Below are positions 1 to 6,193 of a stretch of DNA of 9,952 nt, piece by piece (within the stretch, counting starts at the first letter, position 1; the number at the start of each line of letters is the position of its first letter). A model generated the notes under the pieces. That model worked only from the letters and a program-made list of their open reading frames with translations. It made no database searches and was not told the DNA's origin. This DNA comes from Actinomycetospora sp. (GTDB taxonomy: Bacteria; Actinomycetota; Actinomycetes; Mycobacteriales; Pseudonocardiaceae): NCBI GenBank assembly GCA_025925615.1, contig JAICLN010000129.1, forward strand, positions 1 to 9,952. The letters are read 5' to 3'. Made by a program: the position numbers and the translations under genes.

Positions 1-1
1 G

Positions 2-139
2 ACGAGCACCACGACGAGGCTGCAGGCGGCCCTGCCCCGGAGCGCGATCGTCGGGCTCCCCGGGCAGGGCCACGACGCCGTCGACGCCGCGCCGGAGCCG
101 GTGGTCTCCCGGCTCGAGCGGTTCTTCGACGCGGACTGA
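2..139 (+). CDS. C-terminal end of an alpha/beta-hydrolase-like protein (5' end outside window)
   Basis: Only the last 45 codons are present, in a frame open from base 2 to a TGA at 137-139. The translation contains GLPGQGHDAVDAAPE, followed by a helix ending VSRLERFFDAD. In alpha/beta-hydrolase-fold enzymes the catalytic histidine lies in a short G-x-GH-D type loop after the last core strand, and a C-terminal helix with a final FF or FL pair closes the protein; this tail fits that pattern. The nucleophile and acid are outside the window, so the substrate cannot be guessed. It converges on the end of the minus-strand operon with almost no spacer. Confidence in the fold is moderate and in any specific function none. 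Confidence 0.6.
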   Translation, partial: TSTTTRLQAALPRSAIVGLPGQGHDAVDAAPEPVVSRLERFFDAD

Positions 140-159
140 TCGCAGCGCGGTCGGACGGG

Positions 160-251
160 TCAGGCCTGCTCGAGCGGCCGCCGGAGAGCCGGTAGGTCCC
201 GCCGGAGTAGGGCAGCTCGACGTCGTACAGGGCGACGTCGGTGATCTTCAC
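160..251 (-). pseudogene. Truncated remnant of a second enolase-superfamily (MR/MLE) gene
   Basis: A GTG at 251 overlaps the stop of the upstream MDR gene as GTGA, and a GGAG (256-259 on the plus strand as ctcc) lies 4 nt upstream, so initiation signals look intact. The product begins MKITDVALYDVELPYSGG and then TYRLSGG. This is the N-terminal capping-domain strand pair of mandelate racemase/muconate lactonising-type proteins and resembles the start of the HpbD-like protein in the same operon (MKIESIHVHQALLPVVGG, then AYRM). Homology stops after about 25 residues. The frame then runs on antisense to the hydrolase gene; a shift of one base reaches a TGA at 160-162. No barrel, metal ligands or catalytic lysines follow. 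I read it as a deletion remnant; a short expressed peptide is possible but not supported. Confidence 0.65.
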
Positions 252-1339
252 GGATCTCCGGGCGGGACCAGCACGAGCTTGCCGGTGTGCGCCTTGGTGA
301 GGAACTCCTGCTGGGCCCGGGCGATCTGGTCGAGGGGGTAGGTGCGGGCCACGAGCGGGCGGACCTCTCCCCGCTCGACGTACCCGACGAGGTCGGAGAA
401 GACGGCGTCGTCCTGGAAGGTGGCGCCGTGCAGGGTGAGGTCGCGCAGGTAGAGCGTGCGCAGGTCGATCTCGGCGAGGGGCCCGCCGATGGCGCCGGAG
501 GTCACGTAGCGCCCGCCGGGTCGCAGGACCTCGAGCAGCGGCCCGAACTGCGGGCCCCCCACGAGGTCGACGACGACGTCGACGGCGCCGCGCCCGAGTG
601 CCGCGACGAGGTCGGCGTCGCGGTCGACGGTCTCCGCGGCGCCCTGGGCCGTGACGGCGTCCGCCTTGACCGCCGAGCACACGGCGGTGACGGTGGCGCC
701 CCGGCGCCGGGCCAGCTGCACCGCGGCGAGCCCGACGCCGCCCGAGGCCCCCGTCACCAGGACCCGCTCCGCGGCGACGCCGGCTCGGTGCAGCATGTTC
801 TCCGCGGTCGAGTAGGCGCACGGGATCGCTGCGAGCTCCTCGTCCGACCAGTCGCTGCGGACCGCGAAGGTGTCGTCGGCGGGGACGGCGACGAACTGGG
901 CGAAGCCGCCGTCGCACTCGCTGCCCAGGGTCCAGCACTCGAGCGGCCGGTGGTCCACGGGCGCCCGCAGCATGGTGCGCACCAGGACCCGCTCACCGAC
1001 CCGTCCCGGCGCCACGCCCTCGCCGACCTCGGCGACGTGCCCGCACACGTCGGCGCCCTGGATGCGCGGGAACTCCAGCGCCTTCCCCGACCAGGTCGCG
1101 TCGACCTCGTCCACCTCGGCGAATCCCGTCGCCCCGCCGGTCCCGGTGTCGGACCCGACGGCCTTGGAGTACCACCCGGTCCGCGTGTTGACGTCGGTGT
1201 TGTTGATTCCGGCCGCGGCGATCCGGATCAGCACCTCGCCCGGCCCGGCGCGGGGGACCGGGACATCGGTGCGGTACTCCAGCCGGTCCAGGCCGCCGTG
1301 ACCGGTCAGGAGGACGGCGGCCATCGTCGGGGGCACCAC
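248..1339 (-). CDS. MDR-family oxidoreductase (quinone-oxidoreductase/alcohol-dehydrogenase-like), probably zinc-independent
   Basis: This 363-residue protein has an N-terminal GroES-like domain (about 1-155) and a Rossmann NAD(P) domain with TGASGGVGLAAVQLA at about 196-210. Zinc-dependent alcohol dehydrogenases carry a catalytic Cys in a GxCGxD motif and a GHE motif. Here the equivalents read AAGINNTDVNTR (45-53) and GADVCGHV (95-102), so the ligands are missing and no four-Cys structural zinc lobe is visible. Zinc-free MDR enzymes are typically NADPH quinone, enone or alcohol/aldehyde reductases; the substrate here is unknown. A long loop (about 57-90) separates the GroES strands. GTG 1339 lies 3 nt after the racemase stop; ATG 1324 (MAAVLLTGHGG) is an alternative start that fits the usual family N-terminus. 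The stop overlaps the next GTG. A role in betaine breakdown is inferred from position only. Confidence 0.88.
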   Translation of the reverse strand: MVPPTMAAVLLTGHGGLDRLEYRTDVPVPRAGPGEVLIRIAAAGINNTDVNTRTGWYSKAVGSDTGTGGATGFAEVDEVDATWSGKALEFPRIQGADVCGHVAEVGEGVAPGRVGERVLVRTMLRAPVDHRPLECWTLGSECDGGFAQFVAVPADDTFAVRSDWSDEELAAIPCAYSTAENMLHRAGVAAERVLVTGASGGVGLAAVQLARRRGATVTAVCSAVKADAVTAQGAAETVDRDADLVAALGRGAVDVVVDLVGGPQFGPLLEVLRPGGRYVTSGAIGGPLAEIDLRTLYLRDLTLHGATFQDDAVFSDLVGYVERGEVRPLVARTYPLDQIARAQQEFLTKAHTGKLVLVPPGDP

Positions 1340-1342
1340 GAC

Positions 1343-2449
1343 TCAGGCCCCGTACACGGCGAGGCGGGTCAGCCGGTCGGGGTCGGGGCACACGCCGAGC
1401 CCCGGGCCCTGCGGGACCGCGATGTGCCCGTCCTCGACGACCACCGGGTGGTCGGGGTCGTGGTGGCCCTCGATCCACTCCTGCGCGATCCAGGTGCCCT
1501 CGAGCAGGCGGGGGTCCACGGTCGCGGCCAGGTGGACGCACGCGGCGGCGATGACGTCGCCGCCCCACGCGTCGTCGACGGTGTGGGGCAGGGAGCGCAG
1601 CGCGCAGAGGTCGCGCGCGACCGCGGTCTGCGACGGGCCCCCGAGCCGGGTGACCTTGAAGGAGAAGCCGTCGGCGGTCCCGCCGGCGATCGCCCGCAGG
1701 ACGGTGCCGACGTCCTCGGTGTTCTCGTCGAGGAACACCGGGTGGTACAGGCGCCCGCGCAGCGACTCCATCTCCTCGACGGTGTTGCACGGTTGCTCGA
1801 GGGAGAAGGGGATCGCGGCGGTGAGCCGGTCGAACTGGAGGGCGTGCGCCGCGGTCATGGCGCGGTTCGCGTCCACCGCGAGCCGGGCCCGGTGACCGAC
1901 GGCGTCCCAGACCGCGGTGACGGTCGCGACGTCGCGGCCCAGGTCGCGACCGCCGATCTTGACCTGCACGCGCCGATAGCCGCCGGCGACCTTCGTCGCC
2001 GCGGCCCGGGCGCTCTCCTCGGGGTCCCCGACGGTCACCGAGTAGTAGGACGGGACCCGGTCGACGAGGGCGCCGCCCAACAGGGTCGAGACGGGGACAC
2101 CGAGGTGTTGACCGAGCAGGTCGAGCACCGCGGTGTCGATGGCGGCCTTGGCGTAGCCGTGCCCGGCGAGGACGGCGTCGACCCGGCGGGCGACGGCCCG
2201 CGGGGAGTCGACGTCGGTCCCGACGAGGGCGGGGGCGATCTGCGCGAGGGCGGCGCGGGCGCCGAGGGCGTGGTGGGGCTGGTAGACGGGCCCGAGGGGG
2301 CAGGTCTCGCCCCAGCCACGGCGCCCGTCGTCGGTGACGATCTCGACGAGCGTGCTGTCGAGCGCCTCGACCGTGGTCTGCGCCATCCGGTAGGCGCCGC
2401 CCACCACGGGCAGGAGCGCCTGGTGGACGTGGATGCTCTCGATCTTCAC
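1343..2449 (-). CDS. hpbD: HpbD-like 4-hydroxyproline betaine 2-epimerase / proline betaine racemase (enolase superfamily)
   Basis: This complete 368-residue MR/MLE-type enolase-superfamily protein would invert C2 of N,N-dimethylated (hydroxy)proline through two barrel lysines and Mg2+. The capping domain covers about 1-125 and the barrel follows. Visible active-site residues are K164 (VQVKIGG, strand 2), metal ligands D193 (LAVDANR), E218 (FSLEQPCNT) and D241 (FLDEN), and K265 (FSFKVTRLGG, strand 6). From memory, characterised HpbD uses lysines at about 163 and 265 and shares WGETCP, HALGARAAL, YAKAAID, RVPSYY, LEQPCNT and PH-DDAWGGD-IAAAC; no alignment was run. GTG 2449 lies 10 nt after the reductase stop, with a GAGGGCGGA purine tract upstream. 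The nearby Rieske demethylase, reductase and N-methyl oxidase support a betaine role. The alternative is another racemase or dehydratase of the same subgroup. Confidence 0.85.
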   Translation of the reverse strand: MKIESIHVHQALLPVVGGAYRMAQTTVEALDSTLVEIVTDDGRRGWGETCPLGPVYQPHHALGARAALAQIAPALVGTDVDSPRAVARRVDAVLAGHGYAKAAIDTAVLDLLGQHLGVPVSTLLGGALVDRVPSYYSVTVGDPEESARAAATKVAGGYRRVQVKIGGRDLGRDVATVTAVWDAVGHRARLAVDANRAMTAAHALQFDRLTAAIPFSLEQPCNTVEEMESLRGRLYHPVFLDENTEDVGTVLRAIAGGTADGFSFKVTRLGGPSQTAVARDLCALRSLPHTVDDAWGGDVIAAACVHLAATVDPRLLEGTWIAQEWIEGHHDPDHPVVVEDGHIAVPQGPGLGVCPDPDRLTRLAVYGA

Positions 2450-2459
2450 TCGTCCGCCC

Positions 2460-3434
2460 TCAGAGCTCGAGCCGGAGCGTGGCGCAGCTGCGCGCAGCGC
2501 GGGACACGCAGATCATCAGGCAGGTGTTCTCCTCGCGCTCGTCGTCGGAGAGCACGGCGTCGCGGTGGTCGGCGCGGCCCTCGAGGATCGGGGTCTCGCA
2601 GCTGCCGCACGTGCCCTCGCGGCAGGAGAAGTCGGCGGCGACGCCGGCCTCCTCGGCGGCCTCGAGGATGCTGCCGCCCGGTCCGACGGTGGCGGTGACG
2701 CCCGAGACGGCGAACTCGACGCGGAACGCCTCGTCGGGCCCGTCGGTCTCGATCACCTTCGGGGTGAATCGCTCGAGGTGCAGGCTGCCCTCGGGCCAGT
2801 GCCCGACGTGCGCCTCGACGGCGGCCAGCATCGGCTCGGGGCCGCAGGCGTAGACCAGGGTACCCGGACGGACCTCGGCGAGGACGTCGGCGAGGGGCAG
2901 CAGTCCGTGCTCGTCCTGGGGGAGGACGCGGACCCGGTCACCGTGGCCGGCGAGCTCGTCGAGGAAGGCCATCGAGCCCCGGGTCCGGCCGCCGTAGAGG
3001 AGTGACCAGCCCGCGCCCGTCGCCTCGGCGTGGGCGATCATCGCGAGGATCGGGGTGATCCCGATGCCGCCCGCGACGAACAGGTAGTGCCCGGCCGGCG
3101 CCAGCGCGAAGTGGTTGCGGGGGGCGGAGACCTCGACGGTGTCGCCGACGTCGAGCTTGGTGCAGACGTACTCCGACCCGCCGCGCCCGGCGGGCTCGCG
3201 CAGCACTCCGAGGCGCCAGGCGGTGCGGTCGCGGGGGTCGGAGGACAGCGAGTACTGGCGGACGACGCCGACTCCTCCGGTCGAGCTCCGCTCCGCTGCG
3301 TCTCCGGCGTCGACGGTGAGGTCGACGTGGGCGCCCGGCGCCCAGACCGGCAGGTCGAGTCCTTCGGGGTGGGCGAGGGTCAGCGAGACGACGCCGTCGG
3401 CCTCGTCCCGGCGGTCGCGGATGATCAGGTCCAC
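2460..3434 (-). CDS. PDR/VanB-type oxidoreductase, reductase partner of the Rieske oxygenase
   Basis: A 324-residue class-IA-like reductase that would move electrons from NAD(P)H through flavin and a 2Fe-2S centre to the Rieske oxygenase. Domain order is a flavin-binding beta barrel with RQYSL (59-63), a nucleotide-binding domain with AGGIGITP (121-128) and YACGPEPM (195-202), and a C-terminal plant-type ferredoxin domain. Its cluster cysteines are C271, C276 and C279 (SCREGTCGSC) plus C309 (MICVSR). The RxYSL motif and C-terminal ferredoxin are typical of the phthalate dioxygenase reductase/VanB group. GTG 3434 is supported by GGAGGAG six bases upstream and overlaps the aldehyde dehydrogenase end by 10 nt. 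Oddly, about residues 45-56, between the strand DLTVDAG and VVRQYSL, are encoded by a copy of a short DNA repeat, so the loop is longer than I would expect. Confidence 0.92.
   Translation of the reverse strand: MDLIIRDRRDEADGVVSLTLAHPEGLDLPVWAPGAHVDLTVDAGDAAERSSTGGVGVVRQYSLSSDPRDRTAWRLGVLREPAGRGGSEYVCTKLDVGDTVEVSAPRNHFALAPAGHYLFVAGGIGITPILAMIAHAEATGAGWSLLYGGRTRGSMAFLDELAGHGDRVRVLPQDEHGLLPLADVLAEVRPGTLVYACGPEPMLAAVEAHVGHWPEGSLHLERFTPKVIETDGPDEAFRVEFAVSGVTATVGPGGSILEAAEEAGVAADFSCREGTCGSCETPILEGRADHRDAVLSDDEREENTCLMICVSRAARSCATLRLEL
3263..3312. repeat. Short palindromic repeat, copy A, inside the reductase gene
   Basis: Core 3279-3305 is a 27-bp sequence starting GGTCGAGCTCCGCT and ending CGTCTCC. 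It matches 4895-4921 at 25 of 27 positions, differing only at bases 15 and 20. It is enclosed by a perfect 8-bp inverted repeat, CGACGCCG at 3263-3270 and CGGCGTCG at 3305-3312. The gene stays in frame across it, and the stretch codes for roughly residues 41-57 of the reductase. Confidence 0.55.
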
Positions 3435-4855
3435 GGGGCACTCCTCCGGACGACGACGGTCTTGCGGGTCAGATAGCTCTCGAGGGCGACCAGGCCGCGC
3501 TCGCGGCCGGTGCCGGAGAGCTTGGTGCCGCCGAAGGGGACGGCCGGGCCGCCGGCGAAGTAGTCGTTGATCATCACGTAGCCGGCGTCGACCCGATCGG
3601 CCACGCGCAGCGCGCGGTCGATGTCGGCGGTGTGGATGCCGACGCCGAGCCCGTAGTCGGTGGCGTCGGCGAGCTCGAGGGCCTCGTCCTCGGTGCCGAA
3701 CCCGAGCACCGCCAGCACCGGCCCGAAGATCTCTTCACGGGCGATCCGCATCGTCGGGGTGACCCCGGTGAACACGGTGGGGGCGACGAAGTGGCCGACG
3801 GCGGGCACGGCCTGCGGCGGAGTCGGTGCGTCGGCGCCCTCGGCGCGGCCGAGGTCGACGTAGTCGGTGACGCGGCGACGGTGCTCGGCGGAGACCATGG
3901 GCCCGAGGTCCGGGTCGTCGGTCCCGACGCCGAGGGTCAGGGCCCCGGCCCGGGCGCGGATGCGTTCGACGAGGTCGTCGGCGACGGCCCGGTCGACGAG
4001 CAGCCGGGAGCCGGCGTCGCAGTACTGGCCGCTGTTGGCGGTGAAGCCGGTGACCACCTGGCGGGCGACATCGTCGAGGTCGGCGTCGGCGAACACGATC
4101 TGCGGGCTCTTGCCGCCGAGCTCGGTGACGACGGGGGTGATGTGCTCGGCCGCCGTGCGCAGCACCGTCCGCCCGGTGGCGACCGACCCGGTGAAGGTCA
4201 GCGACCCGATGCCCGGGTGGGCGGCCAGGGCGTGACCGGCCTCGGCGCCGAGCCCGGTGACGACCTCGTAGGCGCCGGCGGGGAAGCCCGCGGCCTCCAC
4301 CAGCCCGGCGAACCGCAGCGCCGTGAGCGGGGTCTGCTCGGCCGGCTTGACGACGGCGGTGTTGCCGGCGGCGAAGGCCGGCGCGACGCTGCGGCACAGC
4401 ATCGAGAGCGGTGCGTTCCACGGGACGATGTGCGCGCTGACCCCGACCGGCTCGGGCACCGTGTAGGCCAGCGTCCCGGGGCCGACGGGGATGGTGTCGC
4501 CCTGCAGCGTGCCGGCGGCCCCGGCGTAGTAGTCGAGGTAGCCCACGCACCCGGCGATCTCGCCCCGGGCGAGCGAGAGCGGCTTGCCGGTGTCGAGCGA
4601 CTCCAGGCGGGCCAGGTCCTCGGCGGCGGCCTCGACCTCGGTGGCGAGCCGGCGCAGTGCCCGGCCCCGCTCCAGCGGCGCGGTGTCCCGCATCGTGCGG
4701 GCCGCCGAGCGCGCGGCCGCGACGGCGCGGTCGACCTCGGCGGCGCCGCCCCGGGCGACGTGGGCGATCGTCGCCTCGGTGGCGGGGTCCTCGACGGCGA
4801 GGGTCCGCCCGTCGAGCGGCTCGTGAGTGCTGGGGACGTCGGCGACGGTGCTCAC
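3425..4855 (-). CDS. NAD(P)-dependent aldehyde dehydrogenase
   Basis: A 476-residue ALDH-superfamily enzyme of normal length that oxidises an aldehyde to an acid. Catalytic residues are all visible: N146 in PWNAPL, K170 in VVKPAEQTP, the Rossmann segment FTGSVATG (221-228), general base E245 in TELGGKSP, nucleophile C279 in GQYCDAGSR, and EEIFGPV (374-380). GTG 4855 overlaps the Rieske stop as GTGA, indicating translational coupling; the same frame stays open upstream to 5872, but that extension is antisense noise with no ALDH similarity. Position between an oxygenase and its reductase suggests a substrate made in this pathway: formaldehyde released by demethylation, or a semialdehyde from proline or hydroxyproline breakdown. 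The sequence does not decide between these, and a betaine-aldehyde-like substrate is also possible. Confidence 0.94.
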   Translation of the reverse strand: MSTVADVPSTHEPLDGRTLAVEDPATEATIAHVARGGAAEVDRAVAAARSAARTMRDTAPLERGRALRRLATEVEAAAEDLARLESLDTGKPLSLARGEIAGCVGYLDYYAGAAGTLQGDTIPVGPGTLAYTVPEPVGVSAHIVPWNAPLSMLCRSVAPAFAAGNTAVVKPAEQTPLTALRFAGLVEAAGFPAGAYEVVTGLGAEAGHALAAHPGIGSLTFTGSVATGRTVLRTAAEHITPVVTELGGKSPQIVFADADLDDVARQVVTGFTANSGQYCDAGSRLLVDRAVADDLVERIRARAGALTLGVGTDDPDLGPMVSAEHRRRVTDYVDLGRAEGADAPTPPQAVPAVGHFVAPTVFTGVTPTMRIAREEIFGPVLAVLGFGTEDEALELADATDYGLGVGIHTADIDRALRVADRVDAGYVMINDYFAGGPAVPFGGTKLSGTGRERGLVALESYLTRKTVVVRRSAPWT

Positions 4856-6183
4856 GGGTCGGGGAACATCCGCGTCATGGTCACTGCCTCGCCGGGTCGA
4901 GCTCCGCTGCGCTCCGTCTCCCTGTCCCCTGCGGGGACCCGGTCGATGCCGATCATCTTGTCGATGACCATGTTCTGGAAGCGGTGCAGCGGCTCCTCGA
5001 ACCGGAAGCACATCCGGCCGCCCCGGTAGGCCGGGTTGGACAGGCCCTGCTGGACCCGTTCGACGATCTCGAGGTCCTGCTGGTTGACCAGGTCCCAGAA
5101 CTTCCACAGCTGCTCGATGCCGTCCTCGGCGCCGGGGTCGTCGAGGGACTCGGGGTGGGCGAGCAGCACCGCGGTCTCGACGGTGCGGTCCGCCGCGACC
5201 GGTCGGTTGAACAGCACGAACGCGTGGTTGGGCAGCACGACGAGCGCGGTGGAGGGGAAGAGCCACACGAAGCGGCCGCTGTCGGCGTCCTGCGGTCCCA
5301 GGGTGCTCAGCGGCCGGAGCCCGTCCCAGCCACCGGCCTCGGAGTTGCGGGAGACCGGGGTGGTGCACATGCCGGTGTAGCGGCCCGGGCCCTGCCAGCG
5401 GTAGTGGTCGGAGAACCTGGAGACCTGGTTGAGCTCGGGGTGGACCCAGGGCAGGTGGTAGTACTCCATGAAGTTCTCGCCGACGAGCTTGTAGTTCGCC
5501 GCCACCTCGTAGGTGCGCCGTCGCTGGGGCACCCACTCCTCGAGGCGGTAGTCCGCGAAGCGCTGCGGCAGGTCCCCGAGCGCGGTGGCCAGCGGCTCGG
5601 GGTCGGGGGAGAGGTTGACGAACACGAAGAGGCCCCAGCTGTCCACCGAGACCGGCAGCAGGCTGTAGTCGGCCTTGTCGAAGCCCTGCGCCACCGAGGT
5701 GTCGAAGATCGGCTCCTGTCCGGCGGGGACGTCCGAGTCCTCGAAGTAGGGGGTGCCCAGGCACGCGCCGTCGGTGTCGTAGGTCCAGTTGTGGTACGGG
5801 CAGCGGATCCGGTTGCGGTGGCCGACCTCGCGGGCGTCGTCGTCGAGCAGCTTCGTGGCCCGGTGCCGGCACACGTTGTGGAAGCCGCGCAGCTGCCCGT
5901 GGCGGTTTCGGGTGACGAGGATCGAGCGGCCCGCGACCTCGACGACGAGGCAGCGGCCGGGCTTGTCGACGTCGGCGACGGCGCCCACGGCGACCCAGCC
6001 CGAGGTGAAGACCCGCTCCTGCTCGAGGGCGAAGAACTCCGGGCTGGAATAGGCGTCCGGGATCAGCGTCGAGGCGAGGTCGACCGGCAGGCGGGTGTGC
6101 GCGTAGACGTCCTCGTCGGTGAACCGCTCCGCCGCGATCGGGCGGGCCGGCAGCGCCGAGTTCGGGTCGATGTGGGTGGTCAT
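4852..6183 (-). CDS. Rieske non-haem iron oxygenase, alpha subunit; candidate betaine N-demethylase
   Basis: A 443-residue Rieske oxygenase. The 2Fe-2S ligands are C105, H107 (NVCRHRATKLL), C128 and H131 (RCPYHNWTY). The mononuclear iron site is E240, H243, H248 in ENFMEYYHLPWVHPEL and D370 in NQQDLEIVERVQQGL. A bridging Glu with E-x2-H-x4-H spacing matches what I recall of quaternary-ammonium demethylases (stachydrine demethylase, CntA), whereas many ring hydroxylases use Asp there. The expected reaction is O2- and NADH-dependent removal of an N-methyl group as formaldehyde, using the reductase at 2460-3434. ATG 6183 lies 10 nt after the oxidase stop, with AGGGGGA upstream. The last about 30 residues, after PLHRFQNMVIDKMIGIDR, lie over a palindromic repeat at 4892-4942 and look like an altered tail. 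Ring hydroxylation of an aromatic substrate is less likely. Confidence 0.92.
   Translation of the reverse strand: MTTHIDPNSALPARPIAAERFTDEDVYAHTRLPVDLASTLIPDAYSSPEFFALEQERVFTSGWVAVGAVADVDKPGRCLVVEVAGRSILVTRNRHGQLRGFHNVCRHRATKLLDDDAREVGHRNRIRCPYHNWTYDTDGACLGTPYFEDSDVPAGQEPIFDTSVAQGFDKADYSLLPVSVDSWGLFVFVNLSPDPEPLATALGDLPQRFADYRLEEWVPQRRRTYEVAANYKLVGENFMEYYHLPWVHPELNQVSRFSDHYRWQGPGRYTGMCTTPVSRNSEAGGWDGLRPLSTLGPQDADSGRFVWLFPSTALVVLPNHAFVLFNRPVAADRTVETAVLLAHPESLDDPGAEDGIEQLWKFWDLVNQQDLEIVERVQQGLSNPAYRGGRMCFRFEEPLHRFQNMVIDKMIGIDRVPAGDRETERSGARPGEAVTMTRMFPDP
4892..4942. repeat. Short palindromic repeat, copy B, at the 3' end of the Rieske gene
   Basis: Core 4895-4921 is the second copy of the 27-bp repeat. 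It lies within a larger structured unit: outer inverted repeat CCGGGTC (4892-4898) with GACCCGG (4936-4942), and an inner perfect hairpin GTCCCC-TGC-GGGGAC (4924-4938). GGTCGA also recurs directly at 4895-4900 and 4941-4946. It is read in a codon phase one base different from copy A, so the similarity is at DNA rather than protein level. Confidence 0.6.
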
Positions 6184-6193
6184 CGCTGTCCCC

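Noticed and set aside
168..181. GCTCGAGC and GCGGCCGC palindromes as an operon terminator
   Set aside because: They are short, adjacent restriction-site-like palindromes with no T-run on either strand and could arise by chance at this GC content.
287..2698. 803-codon open frame on the plus strand
   Set aside because: It runs antisense to the MDR and racemase genes, is low-complexity (G, D, R, V rich) with no recognisable domain, and is a typical GC-rich shadow frame.
4856..5872. In-frame upstream extension of the aldehyde dehydrogenase, suggesting an 815-residue fusion protein
   Set aside because: The extension is an arginine/proline/alanine-rich alternate frame of the Rieske gene. ALDH similarity begins at GTG 4855 with a GTGA overlap.
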